This document shows positions 51,713-60,730 of a DNA stretch of 64,000 nucleotides, in pieces. The number at the start of each line of letters is the position of its first letter. The first letter of the stretch is position 1. Location: assembly GCF_004745595.1 (NCBI RefSeq), contig NZ_SRLH01000002.1:372001-436000 (forward strand), read 5' to 3'. Made by a program: the position numbers and the translations under genes. The stretch comes from Flavobacterium humi. Its GTDB lineage: Bacteria; Bacteroidota; Bacteroidia; Flavobacteriales; Flavobacteriaceae. The notes beneath the pieces were generated by a model. That model searched no databases. It was not told where the DNA came from and worked only from the letters and a program-made list of their open reading frames with translations.

Positions 51713-52767
51713 TTTGTAAGTAAAATTAAACTATGGTCTTTCCCTTGGTACTGATTGTAAAGCAGGATAGTATCATAATGCTCTTTTCTACAATCATTTA
51801 TACTTACAACAGCAGGAATTTCCTGGTTTTTCATAATATGGGAAGCCATCCACAATCCGAAAGCTGAAGCAGTATTGTATTCCCCGCTCAAATGCTTGTA
51901 ATAAAGTTGTGGAATACCTTCAAATACCGAACCGGCCGCATCGTAAAAATGATCAAATCCGGCATCACCGTTATACCCTAAAACCACCGCATCAACCTGA
52001 TCGATTGTTGTATCGTTCTGTGTCAGGAAATCGGTTATGAAAGCCTGCGCCTGATTTGGATTTAAAATATTTTGGGTAAAAACATCACGGATTTGGGCAT
52101 ATGAGGTTTCGGTCTGGCGGTTTTCCAAAGCAAAAAAGACAGCTCCTTCGCTAAAAACAACGCCTTTTGAGTGGGAACCGATAACACGGTAGGGTTTGTC
52201 TTCTTCTTTTTTAATGGAATTGTTGAGTTGGAACATCTCGATGGTATGGGCAGCCGTTTCATCAATGCCGCCTACCAGGGCCGAATCGATTTCGGCATTC
52301 CCGATTTGCATTGTTGCATCAATCAGGGCAGATTCCAGCGAAACCGCGCCGTTCACATACGTGAAATTATAGTTTTTGCACTGAAGCCCAAGGGCAATCT
52401 GTGCTCCGACCGTATTATGCGTTGACTGGATAAAAGAAGTTGGTGTGAGGAATTCCTCTTTATTGTCCAGAATGGCTTTCAGGAATTTTTCAGAATCTTC
52501 CGTGCAGCCCATTCCCGTGCCGGTAATAATCGCGCCGGGCTGTTCCAGGTTTGCTTCTTTAAGCGCTTGTGTGGAAGCGTATATGCCCATTTTGACTCCT
52601 TTTGCCATTCTTCTGATGGCTGCTGGAGGAATTATTTCCTTATAAGACGGTTGTTGTGCGAACAAAACATTTTCAGTTTCATTCAAATGTATCTCTTCCA
52701 AAAAACCAGATTCGAACGTTTTTTGGGCCGAAACACATCCCATTCCATTGATATAACAATTTTTCAT
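51706..52767 (-). CDS. Ketosynthase-like protein lacking the active-site Cys (chain-length-factor type)
   Basis: 353 residues from the ATG at 52767, which overlaps the stop of the preceding gene by one base (TAATG). It has a thiolase-like fold with TGTGMGCTEDSEKF and a FVYVNG-type region, but where the catalytic Cys is expected the sequence reads FTYVNGAVSLESA, with no Cys. The HGT histidine motif is also absent (VVLGYNGDAG). This is the pattern of chain-length factors that pair with an active ketosynthase, here probably the gene just upstream. Confidence 0.8.
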   Translation of the reverse strand: MKNCYINGMGCVSAQKTFESGFLEEIHLNETENVLFAQQPSYKEIIPPAAIRRMAKGVKMGIYASTQALKEANLEQPGAIITGTGMGCTEDSEKFLKAILDNKEEFLTPTSFIQSTHNTVGAQIALGLQCKNYNFTYVNGAVSLESALIDATMQIGNAEIDSALVGGIDETAAHTIEMFQLNNSIKKEEDKPYRVIGSHSKGVVFSEGAVFFALENRQTETSYAQIRDVFTQNILNPNQAQAFITDFLTQNDTTIDQVDAVVLGYNGDAGFDHFYDAAGSVFEGIPQLYYKHLSGEYNTASAFGLWMASHIMKNQEIPAVVSINDCRKEHYDTILLYNQYQGKDHSLILLTKC

Positions 52768-53963
52768 TAGTTTTTTGAAAAAATTACAGTGGAACAATTG
52801 CCTCCAAACCCAAACGAATTCGACAGGACATGATTTATTTTTTTTGTTTTCAATGTGGTCTGCGGAACCAGGTCAAACTCCTCCATTGGTGTTTTGAAAT
52901 TCATATTAGGGAAGACAACGCCATGTTCCAGGGCCAGGATGCTGTAAACCGCTTCAATAGCGGCGGCGGCGGCAAGAGTATGTCCTGTAAAAGCTTTTGT
53001 AGAACTGAATTCCGGTGTGTTTTCGCCAAAAATCCGGATCAGCGCCCTTCCTTCCGATAAGTCGTTATTAGGAGTTGCCGTACCGTGTGCATTGATATAA
53101 TCAATATCAGAGGGTTGCAGATTAGCTATTTTAAGTGCTTTTTGCATCGCCAGGAAAGCCCCTTCCCCATTTTCCGAAGAAGCCGTTTGGTGATAGGCAT
53201 CATTGGCATTGCCAAAACCTGAAACGTATCCCAGGACTTTTTTATGCTGCTGTTGGACCATCTCTTCCGATTCCAAAACCAAAAAAGCGGCGGCTTCACC
53301 TAAATTGAGCCCTTTCCGGTTATTATCAAAAGGGGTATTGTATGTATCGGATAAGATCATCAGGGTTTTAAAACCGTTGATGGTAAATTTTGCCAGGGCA
53401 TCGGTTCCGCCCACAATCACACGGTCCAATTTTCCCGCCTGAATCATCCGGGCGCCCATCATGATGGCGTTTGCCGCAGAAGAACACGCCGTACTTATGG
53501 TGGAAACAAAACCGGTCAGGCCGATGTATTCCGCTATTTTATGGGAAGAATCCCCTGCATCATGGGCCGTAATGTACTTTTGTACAGATTCATCCTCAAA
53601 ATAATCGTAAAAATACCTTTCGGTCATATCCATTCCTCCAACACTGGTAGATGAAATGAGCCCCGTCCTGTATTCGTTCATATCCACGATCCCGGCATTC
53701 TCTATGGCTTGCTTTGCAGCATAGGCGCCCAGCATGGCGGTACGTGAAAAATTATTATCCGGCGAAAGCCCCAACAATTGCTCCAACTCGGGATTGGTTA
53801 TTTTGATTTCTCCTACTTTAATGACCTCTTTATGGATTGTTTCGAGGTTTTCTATAGTGGAAATCCCCGATTTTCCTTCGGTTAAAGCAGTAAAATTCTC
53901 TTCGACGGTTTTTCCTATCGAAGAAATTATCCCCATTCCGGTTATCGCAACTTTTTTATTCAT
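52767..53963 (-). CDS. Beta-ketoacyl-ACP synthase (FabF-like)
   Basis: 398 residues with a complete catalytic triad: Cys160 in STACSSAANAI, the His of NAHGTATPNND and the His of KAFTGHTLAAAAA. It ends in NSFGFGGNCSTVIF. It elongates acyl-ACP with malonyl-ACP. It is coupled to the Cys-less ketosynthase downstream and lies 3 bp after an ACP gene. The three probably form the polyene-elongating complex. Confidence 0.93.
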   Translation of the reverse strand: MNKKVAITGMGIISSIGKTVEENFTALTEGKSGISTIENLETIHKEVIKVGEIKITNPELEQLLGLSPDNNFSRTAMLGAYAAKQAIENAGIVDMNEYRTGLISSTSVGGMDMTERYFYDYFEDESVQKYITAHDAGDSSHKIAEYIGLTGFVSTISTACSSAANAIMMGARMIQAGKLDRVIVGGTDALAKFTINGFKTLMILSDTYNTPFDNNRKGLNLGEAAAFLVLESEEMVQQQHKKVLGYVSGFGNANDAYHQTASSENGEGAFLAMQKALKIANLQPSDIDYINAHGTATPNNDLSEGRALIRIFGENTPEFSSTKAFTGHTLAAAAAIEAVYSILALEHGVVFPNMNFKTPMEEFDLVPQTTLKTKKINHVLSNSFGFGGNCSTVIFSKN

Positions 53964-53966
53964 GGA

Positions 53967-54224
53967 TTATTTTGTTCTGTTGGCAGTAATATAGGCAGCC
54001 ATCGTTTCAATGGATTGGAAAATCGTTTTCCCTTCCTTAGGATCCGTCAATTTAATGCCGTATTCTTTATCCAATAGCACGATCAGTTCCAGTGCATCGA
54101 TAGAATCCAGCCCCAATCCGTCACCAAATAGCGCGTCATTATCGTTAATATCCTCAACCGCAACATCTTCCAAGTTTAATACTTCGATAATTTTTGATTT
54201 TAATTCTTGTTTTAAAGCGTCCAT
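53967..54224 (-). CDS. Acyl carrier protein
   Basis: 85 residues. The phosphopantetheine attachment site is [16 protein letters not shown], with the Ser in DSI. It is acidic and four-helix in pattern, as for ACP. It overlaps the next gene upstream by 13 bp and is 3 bp before the ketosynthase. It is one of two ACPs in the window, likely devoted to polyene synthesis. Confidence 0.93.
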   Translation of the reverse strand: MDALKQELKSKIIEVLNLEDVAVEDINDNDALFGDGLGLDSIDALELIVLLDKEYGIKLTDPKEGKTIFQSIETMAAYITANRTK

Positions 54225-54844
54225 AGTGAATTTGTATAAATTTGATTTATTATTTCTTTATTGTGTTCTGTTTTGCCTTGTTTTTCAACCAAATACATCA
54301 CAGAACGGTATTTTTCCCGGTATAATTCGGTCCAGCCGCATACCACTTTTTCGGCTTTGCCTGTGGCCAATAACACATCTGCATAGTTTTTCATAAACTC
54401 CGAAGGGAATTCGTCAAAAACAAAAAAGGCGCTTTCCGATTTCAATTGGTGCCGGATGCTGACTTCACCGATGCAAATATTAGGCAATGTATACACAAAA
54501 ACCGCCGGGCTGGGAAAATAATCCTTCTTATCCTGTATCGAATCCTGGTATTTGGCATCGGTATCCAAACTCGAGGACCGATTGGCAAAAACCAGTGCAA
54601 TATTATTGTTTTCTTCTCCAGGTTTTGCAATATCCTCCAGAATAATTTCAGCGGTCAGGAATGCGAGTTTGCTCAAAGAGTCCATTTTAAAGAACTTCGG
54701 ATAATCCATCCCGAAATCCTTATAAACCGCCTTGGCAAATTCGGTAAAAGGCACCGGCTCCGATGCAAATTGCTTGCGGCCGTTGACAAAAACCGAATGT
54801 TCTTCGATAATGCAATATTTTGATATATAATTACTCGATTCCAA
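54212..54844 (-). CDS. Thiolase-fold (half-ketosynthase) accessory protein
   Basis: 210 residues, about half the length of a ketosynthase. It retains strands typical of the N-terminal ketosynthase half ([20 protein letters not shown] and [20 protein letters not shown]) but has no Cys-His-His set. Related proteins in flavobacterial pigment clusters are annotated as 3-oxoacyl-ACP synthase. A structural partner of the ketosynthases is likely. It is 1 bp from its neighbour. Confidence 0.7.
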   Translation of the reverse strand: MESSNYISKYCIIEEHSVFVNGRKQFASEPVPFTEFAKAVYKDFGMDYPKFFKMDSLSKLAFLTAEIILEDIAKPGEENNNIALVFANRSSSLDTDAKYQDSIQDKKDYFPSPAVFVYTLPNICIGEVSIRHQLKSESAFFVFDEFPSEFMKNYADVLLATGKAEKVVCGWTELYREKYRSVMYLVEKQGKTEHNKEIINQIYTNSLWTL

Positions 54845-54845
54845 A

Positions 54846-55982
54846 TTAATTTACTTTTTCAAATAAAACCGCTGTATTGCATCCGCCAAATCCGGATGCT
54901 GTTTTCAGGAAACAATTGATTTCCTGAGAGTTGTTAGCTGTAATGATACGGATTGGTTGGGTCACGCCACTCTGATTGTAGCCTTTTGAAACGATCAATT
55001 GGTTGCGCCTGGCACTTTCTATGGCCAAAACCGTTTCCAAAAGCCCCGAAGCGCCCAACGTATGCCCGTAATACCCCTTAAGGCTGTTTACCGGCGTGTT
55101 TTCCAGGGACAATCTATTGAAAGCGATGGCTTCCATCTCATCATTGAATAGTGTAGCTGTTCCGTGGGCCGAGATATAATCTATCTTTCCTTTTTCTATT
55201 TTGGCTTCGGACATGGCACTTGCTATGCTTCTATACAAGCCTTCGCCTGTCCTTGAAGGCCCGGAAATATGATTGGCATCGTTTACCGCTCCATCTCCTA
55301 TTATTTTCATGCTGTTCGCGACCGCTTCCTTCTCATCGGAAGAAATATAAACCGCCGCCGCCGCTTCGCCAAGCGTTACGCCTGTCCTTTCTTTATCATA
55401 AGGCTTACAAGGTTCCGGACTCATGGCCTGAAACGAATTAAAGCCGGACACGACAAATTCCGATACTTCATCTGCCGCAACCACAAAAGCATTGTCATAC
55501 ATGCCGGCCTGGATCATCCTCTTGGCAATAGCTATAGCCAAAATTCCTGAAACACAAGCATTTGATACCACAATCGGTTCGGTCGTGAATCCGAAATAGG
55601 TACTTATTTTTTTGGCTAAAGCCGATAAATAAGCCGCTTCGACAGTATTGTTTCCGTCTTCCAAAAGCCTGATATTCCCTTTTGTCGTCGAAAATAAAAA
55701 AGCGGTCCTATTGGTAATTATAGTGTTGTTTATCAAAGGTTTTAAGGCCAGGATGAGCATTTTTTCCAATTTGGTAAAACCTTCACCGGAACTGATTTGC
55801 TCAAAAGAAGCCTCTAATTTATGAGTATCGATAACCGAAGCATAAAACGATTCCAAAGGCCCAAAACCATTTTGTTTTTCAATTCCTGAAATGCCTTGCA
55901 GCAGTGCTTCCCAATTAGAATCGACATCAAATCCTAATGGAGTGATGCAATTGGTATTGGTTATGTAAACATTCTTCATCAT
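54846..55982 (-). CDS. Beta-ketoacyl synthase
   Basis: 378 residues with an intact triad: Cys143 in [12 protein letters not shown], the His of [12 protein letters not shown] and the His of [13 protein letters not shown]. It ends in [14 protein letters not shown]. It overlaps the preceding thioesterase stop by one base (TAATG). It is the second active ketosynthase in the window and may act at a different chain length or on the starter. Confidence 0.9.
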   Translation of the reverse strand: MMKNVYITNTNCITPLGFDVDSNWEALLQGISGIEKQNGFGPLESFYASVIDTHKLEASFEQISSGEGFTKLEKMLILALKPLINNTIITNRTAFLFSTTKGNIRLLEDGNNTVEAAYLSALAKKISTYFGFTTEPIVVSNACVSGILAIAIAKRMIQAGMYDNAFVVAADEVSEFVVSGFNSFQAMSPEPCKPYDKERTGVTLGEAAAAVYISSDEKEAVANSMKIIGDGAVNDANHISGPSRTGEGLYRSIASAMSEAKIEKGKIDYISAHGTATLFNDEMEAIAFNRLSLENTPVNSLKGYYGHTLGASGLLETVLAIESARRNQLIVSKGYNQSGVTQPIRIITANNSQEINCFLKTASGFGGCNTAVLFEKVN

Positions 55983-56443
55983 TACTTGAGCAGTCCCATC
56001 TTACGCTTCCAATCTTCAAAAAAAGAAGGATAATTAAGTGATAAATCGCCTTTGCCGTCTACAAAAACCTGAACCGTTTCGCCTGTACAGACTATATTTT
56101 CCCCTGCATCGAATATTTTATACCGGAAAATCATTTTAGCCGCCGGAGAATCCACGATTGTTGTCTCGATCCTGGCCACATCTCCATAACGAAGCGAAAG
56201 TTTGTGCTCGCATTTTGATTTAACGATAGGTGTTGTATAACCGCTTTTCTGCACATCCAAATAAGAAATGCCGTGTTTGCGGCCAAAAGCTTCCCTTCCA
56301 TCTTCAAAATAAGTAATATAATAGCCGTGCCATACGATTCCTAAAGGGTCGGTTTCATTAAATCTGACGCGTATTTTTTTGGACACGGTCAATTCCGGGA
56401 CTTCATTATACTGCTCTTTTCTTTTTATCATATAGGATGGCAA
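55982..56443 (-). CDS. 4HBT-type acyl thioesterase
   Basis: 153 residues; a start at the Met five residues in (56431) is equally possible. A hotdog fold of YbgC/4-hydroxybenzoyl-CoA thioesterase type: FNETDPLGIVWHGYYITYFE carries the catalytic Asp in the expected place. It probably releases or transfers the finished chain from ACP. It overlaps the ABC permease by about 38 bp. Confidence 0.85.
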   Translation of the reverse strand: MPSYMIKRKEQYNEVPELTVSKKIRVRFNETDPLGIVWHGYYITYFEDGREAFGRKHGISYLDVQKSGYTTPIVKSKCEHKLSLRYGDVARIETTIVDSPAAKMIFRYKIFDAGENIVCTGETVQVFVDGKGDLSLNYPSFFEDWKRKMGLLK

Positions 56444-57689
56444 TGGCTGTTGTTAGTATGAAAAACAAAAGTAATAAAATTATTTCGGGCAGTATTTCAA
56501 GAATCCCGCTATTGCGGAGCAATACATCATAGAATGCGTTTAGGCCCCAATTCATAGGAGAAACATGGGATACATACTGCATGATTTTCGGCATGGCGAA
56601 CACAGGGACCCAAACCCCTCCGATGGCCGCTAAAATAACGACTGAAGTAGCACCAAACGGCGCAGACTGTTCCTGCGTTTTGGCAATTGTCCCTAATAAT
56701 ATCCCAAAACCGATGGCCGCCAATCCTGAAAAGAAAGCTACCAAACTCATCAACAATAGTTTACCGTTAACATCCAACATAGGCAATCCTAAATATGGGA
56801 AAAGGTAAACGCCTACCGCAACCATAAGAAAAAATTGGATCATACAGATAATCAGATATGTAGCCGTTTTTCCAAAAATAACAATAGCATACGGAACCGG
56901 GTTTGTAATAAGTCGTATCAATGTTCCCTGGCTTTTTTCCTTTACGATATTGATCGAAAGCGGCACCACTACAAAGAAAATGGCGAATAAGGCCCATGCC
57001 GGGACATTGTGTTGTACTGAATTGGGCACGATTTCCTTATTGTCGATTTTCGGTACGATTTCCTTAAAGGAAATAAAGCTTTTTTGATCAAAAAGGGGCG
57101 TATCGCTTTCTCCTAACTGATCCTGGAAAGTGGCATAGATAGATTGGGTTTCTATTTGTGAAATCATCTTATCGATAGCACTCTTTACAGCATTTTTGAA
57201 GGTAAGTTGTGTGGCCGGGTCAAAATACAGCCGAATTTCCTTAGGAAGGATTTTACTATTTTTCTGGACCGCAGTGGTATCTCCCATACCAAAATTGCCC
57301 AGGATCTTTTCTACATTCTGGTTTACTTTCAACTGAAGGTCCTGGCTGAGTTTCGCCGGGATGATGATTGCCAACTGGTATTTCCCTTTAAAAACCGCAT
57401 CTTTTGCCGCAGCTTCATTGATAGTATGGCCGTCAATTTTGGTAATAACTTCAAACGAACCGCTTTGGTTAAGGTTTTGTTTTACCGTTTTGGAAATTTC
57501 ATTAGTATCGTAATCTACCAGTAAAACCGGGATTTTGGTTTCGTGTATCGATTTAAAAGTACTGTCCTGAATAAGCGTAATGGTGACAATCAATACCAAT
57601 GGCATGACAAATAATATGACCAGCCCGCCGAAATCCCTTTTCAGCAGCAGCATTTCTTTATAGACGGACATTAGGAATTTATGCATCAT
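56406..57689 (-). CDS. ABC-2 type exporter permease
   Basis: 427 residues. One N-terminal transmembrane helix (about 20-42), a long extracytoplasmic domain (about 45-235), then five hydrophobic helices, including the conserved KEKSQGTLIRLITNPV coupling segment, form the ABC2_membrane_3 layout. With the ATPase just upstream it makes a two-gene exporter for a lipidic product. It overlaps the ATPase gene by 11 bp. Confidence 0.9.
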   Translation of the reverse strand: MMHKFLMSVYKEMLLLKRDFGGLVILFVMPLVLIVTITLIQDSTFKSIHETKIPVLLVDYDTNEISKTVKQNLNQSGSFEVITKIDGHTINEAAAKDAVFKGKYQLAIIIPAKLSQDLQLKVNQNVEKILGNFGMGDTTAVQKNSKILPKEIRLYFDPATQLTFKNAVKSAIDKMISQIETQSIYATFQDQLGESDTPLFDQKSFISFKEIVPKIDNKEIVPNSVQHNVPAWALFAIFFVVVPLSINIVKEKSQGTLIRLITNPVPYAIVIFGKTATYLIICMIQFFLMVAVGVYLFPYLGLPMLDVNGKLLLMSLVAFFSGLAAIGFGILLGTIAKTQEQSAPFGATSVVILAAIGGVWVPVFAMPKIMQYVSHVSPMNWGLNAFYDVLLRNSGILEILPEIILLLLFFILTTAIAILYDKKKRAV

Positions 57690-58434
57690 CTCGTAACTCT
57701 TTACCGGTTAATGAAATAAAAACATCTTCCAGATTATGCGCATTAGGCGTTGTGGAAACCAATTCCCTGGGCGTACCCTGGGCGTAAATCTTCCCTCGGT
57801 CTATAATGGCAATATGCGAACAGAAATCCTGTGCCTCCGTTAAATGATGCGAAGTATAAATAATGCTGGTCCCATTGGCATTAAGCTCTTTTAGGTAGTT
57901 AATGATGACATTTTTTGACTGTACATCAACTCCAACCGTAGGTTCATCCAAGAATAAAACCTTCGGGTTGTGCAGGATTCCTGCAATCAGGTTCACGCGG
58001 CGTTTCATCCCTCCGGAGAAAGTATCTACCTTTTTATCTGCAAATTTCAAAAGCCCCAAATGTTCGAGCGTATCGTCTACTTTTTGACAGAGTTCCCTAC
58101 CTTTCAATCCGTACATGCTCCCAAAATAACGAAGGTTCTCCCTTGCCGTCAACGTAGGGTATAAGGCATATTCCTGAGGCACGACGCCAATTGTTTTCTT
58201 GATCTGGGTAGCGTTTTTTTCATACGATAATCCGCTGATGGTAAAATGGCCCGATGTGGGTTTTATCAAACCGCAGAGCATGGAAAGCAAAGTGGTTTTC
58301 CCGGCTCCGTTCGGCCCCAATAATCCGAATATTTCTTTTTGCTCAATAACAAGGCTCAGATTATTTACCGAGAAATCATCTGCATCCTTATATTTCTTAT
58401 AAAGCTCATGTATATGGATTATGGGTTCATTCAT
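57679..58434 (-). CDS. ABC exporter ATPase
   Basis: 251 residues. Walker A GPNGAGKTTL (about 38-47), signature FSGGMKRRVNLIAG, Walker B VLFLDEPTVGVD and a switch His in YTSHHL are complete. It is of the drug/lipid ABC-2 exporter type (CcmA). It directly follows the BtrH-type gene and is coupled to the permease. It likely powers inner-membrane export of pigment or precursor. Confidence 0.93.
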   Translation of the reverse strand: MNEPIIHIHELYKKYKDADDFSVNNLSLVIEQKEIFGLLGPNGAGKTTLLSMLCGLIKPTSGHFTISGLSYEKNATQIKKTIGVVPQEYALYPTLTARENLRYFGSMYGLKGRELCQKVDDTLEHLGLLKFADKKVDTFSGGMKRRVNLIAGILHNPKVLFLDEPTVGVDVQSKNVIINYLKELNANGTSIIYTSHHLTEAQDFCSHIAIIDRGKIYAQGTPRELVSTTPNAHNLEDVFISLTGKELRDDA

Positions 58435-59424
58435 TTAAATCGCTTTTTTTAGTTTTTTGAAGAAAGCTTCTTCTAAATCGGCCAAAGCATTCAATTCATC
58501 CGCAAGGCTGTTGTATACATCTGTTTTATTGCTCCTGTTTTTGTAAACACGGGCTGCATTCACGGCAAAATCCCTCCATGAATCACCAATGGTGGTCATT
58601 TCGGACGAAAGTTTTTTCAATTCCTCATTTTTTAGGATTGCCGCGGCTTCCTGTAAAAAAGCAGCGTAAATAAAACGGAAACCTCCGCCTCCGGTACCTA
58701 TTTCTTCCTGCATCCGGACCATTTGCGCCAGGTAATGATTGGCTTTTTTGACACCGTGTTTCACCGGCCATTTCCTGATGCTCCTTGCCAGGAAACGCAT
58801 TCCTTTTACTCCTATGATAGGAAGCGGCGCCAGCATATCGTTGCAGGTATTTTTGATTCCTTTTTTGATGGCGGATTCCCAATCGATGTTTTTAGGGATT
58901 TCAATAGGGTAATACATTTGGCCTTTGGGTGCCAGGGCGCCTTTGGCAAAACGTACTTTATCCAGCTCCTTTTCGGTTAAGGTTGTCACGGTTTCCATCA
59001 CGGGATCGCTGATTAGGAACGTATCGTCTTTTTTTCCGTACACAACCAGGTTATGTGCGTTAAAGTGGAAACGGTATTCGTCAGGGAAATACGTAAGGTT
59101 GTAAACCCCTACTTGCAAACCGGTTGGGATGTTTTTCGCTAAATTTTCTTCCAGTGCCTTTTGTGCATTTTGATTGTTGGAAAACTTGATCCGCTTTACC
59201 TTAATACCCAATCGTTTGGCTGCCCGGTTGAAGATAAAACCTGGCATTGGCCTGTAACTGATAGCCGGCGCATAGTTGACTTTTAGTAAAGGTAGGTAAA
59301 AAAAGAACAAGCCCGAACCAATCCCGAAAACCATCGGTTCGCTGATATTTATCCCCTGGTGCTTCAAAAGATTCGAAGCAACGCCATTCTCGCAATGCGC
59401 TGATTGATGATGAATAAATTCCAT
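58435..59424 (-). CDS. BtrH N-terminal domain protein (Cys acyltransferase-like)
   Basis: 329 residues. The first 150 match the BtrH_N fold: the opening HHQSAHCENGVASNLL with Cys11, FGIGSGLFFFY, then FNAHNLVVYG with a His and FLISDPV with an Asp, a plausible Cys-His-Asp triad. The C-terminal half is helical (DUF4872-like). BtrH is known to transfer an acyl group from ACP to an acceptor. Here it may join the aryl-polyene acyl chain to the dialkylresorcinol; that role is inferred. Confidence 0.8.
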   Translation of the reverse strand: MEFIHHQSAHCENGVASNLLKHQGINISEPMVFGIGSGLFFFYLPLLKVNYAPAISYRPMPGFIFNRAAKRLGIKVKRIKFSNNQNAQKALEENLAKNIPTGLQVGVYNLTYFPDEYRFHFNAHNLVVYGKKDDTFLISDPVMETVTTLTEKELDKVRFAKGALAPKGQMYYPIEIPKNIDWESAIKKGIKNTCNDMLAPLPIIGVKGMRFLARSIRKWPVKHGVKKANHYLAQMVRMQEEIGTGGGGFRFIYAAFLQEAAAILKNEELKKLSSEMTTIGDSWRDFAVNAARVYKNRSNKTDVYNSLADELNALADLEEAFFKKLKKAI

Positions 59425-59829
59425 TTAGTTCCCTTTATATTTTTTTAGGTCTGACACCGAAATTTCAAAAGCTTCGGCATATTTCCCTAGTATTTTATCA
59501 TTTAATTTTTGAAAAACGGAAGGTTTCGCATGTCTTTTTACTCTCCACACCCACATGCCTACATATCCGGCAAGCGTGGTCCAATCCATTTTATGCAATT
59601 CCATAAAATAAACTATAGGGCTCGCCAGGCCGCTTGCCACATCGCTTTTAGCCTGTTCAATCCGTTCGTTTATATCCTCTATGGAATTTTGCAAAGCGAT
59701 GGTTTTGGGTTCCCAGCCTGAGCTCAGGGCCGTGATATAGTTACCGTTCTCGTCTGTCGCATAGCACAATTCCTTCAAATTGCTTTTGGAAAGATTACTG
59801 CTGTCCTGTGGTACTTCTTCTTTCTTCAT
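59425..59829 (-). CDS. Conserved protein next to BtrH-type gene
   Basis: 134 residues, helical, charged, with no signal peptide. A central VYFMELHKMDWTTLAGYVGM-like region and a C-terminal helix-rich KYAEAFEISVSDLKKYKG are seen. I do not recognise the family. It abuts the BtrH-type gene with no gap and overlaps the hotdog gene by 4 bp (ATGA), so it is part of the pathway operon and may be a partner of the BtrH protein. Confidence 0.7.
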   Translation of the reverse strand: MKKEEVPQDSSNLSKSNLKELCYATDENGNYITALSSGWEPKTIALQNSIEDINERIEQAKSDVASGLASPIVYFMELHKMDWTTLAGYVGMWVWRVKRHAKPSVFQKLNDKILGKYAEAFEISVSDLKKYKGN

Positions 59830-60287
59830 CGCTTCTCCTGAATAAATAGGTTTATTTCCGCTTCCAAAATCAAGGTTTCATTGCAGAATGTCTTGCATTC
59901 TATCGTGCAGATGCTGTACTCGGCAGTATCGAACCTGGAAACTAAAACGGCATTTGTACGTATTGTATTGCCTACTTCCGGCAAACGGTGTATCGTTATT
60001 TTTTTTATCCCGCTGATAAATCCTATAACCTCGACATCTTCCTTCACCTGCTTGAATTCATCCATAAAGAAGGATTGCCCCACAATGGCAGAACAGGTTT
60101 GGGCAGCATTCTCGATTAATCCGACTTCGGTAAAAAAAGTACCGTCAACAAATAAATTGTCCGGTTTGATTTCAAAAATAGTCCTTACATCATGATCATT
60201 AAGTTCCAAGATAAAATCGACCATAAGCATCGGTTTTCGATGTGGCAGATAATTTTGGATTTCAATTACATTTTCTAAAGGCTCCAT
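59826..60287 (-). CDS. Hotdog-fold ACP dehydratase-like protein 2
   Basis: 153 residues. The N-terminal YLPHRKPMLMVDFI is the FabZ-like signature and the following strand order is that of a hotdog domain. The usual catalytic stretch is altered (FVDGTFFTEVGLIENAAQTC, with Glu where Glu/Asp is expected and no HFPG His). Likely pairs with the next hotdog gene, as heterodimeric ApeI/ApeP-type dehydratases do in aryl-polyene pathways. Confidence 0.8.
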   Translation of the reverse strand: MEPLENVIEIQNYLPHRKPMLMVDFILELNDHDVRTIFEIKPDNLFVDGTFFTEVGLIENAAQTCSAIVGQSFFMDEFKQVKEDVEVIGFISGIKKITIHRLPEVGNTIRTNAVLVSRFDTAEYSICTIECKTFCNETLILEAEINLFIQEKR

Positions 60288-60295
60288 AGGTTTTT

Positions 60296-60730
60296 TTAAT
60301 TGGCCAGGACGGTTTTCATTTGGCCCCTGGCTATTTCTTTGTCATTTAATGTAGAGACGATATCGACCAGCGTCACTCCCATAAATTCATGGAGTACGTG
60401 TATCGTGGTCACGATCGCTTCCTCTTTTTTAGGCAGTTGAAGGATTTCAATTGATTTTATCGAACCGATGTAACCCGTAGGCGCCGGCTCATTTTTTAAA
60501 TAAAATTGGTACCCTGTGAATAACGCAACGGATTGCGCCATGTGTTCAATCAGCCCGGATTCCTGAAACGCCCCGTTACTGAAAAACAGGTTCTCGTCCG
60601 AAACCGTCAGGCCTGCCACCACTCCGTTTTCTGAAAAAGAAAGCAGCTTATCAACCATGACAAACGGGGATTTTTGCGGAATAAGGCTTCCCACAAAATT
60701 TTTATCGAAAATGGGTAGTTTATTTTCCAT
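60296..60730 (-). CDS. Hotdog-fold ACP dehydratase-like protein 1
   Basis: 144 residues from the ATG at 60730, which overlaps the darB stop by one base (TGATG); a start two codons earlier is possible. It has LIPQKSPFVMVDKLL, the FabZ-like strand, and FQESGLIEHMAQSVALFTGY with Glu and His. The pair of hotdog genes side by side suggests a heteromeric dehydratase for the polyene chain. Confidence 0.8.
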   Translation of the reverse strand: MENKLPIFDKNFVGSLIPQKSPFVMVDKLLSFSENGVVAGLTVSDENLFFSNGAFQESGLIEHMAQSVALFTGYQFYLKNEPAPTGYIGSIKSIEILQLPKKEEAIVTTIHVLHEFMGVTLVDIVSTLNDKEIARGQMKTVLAN

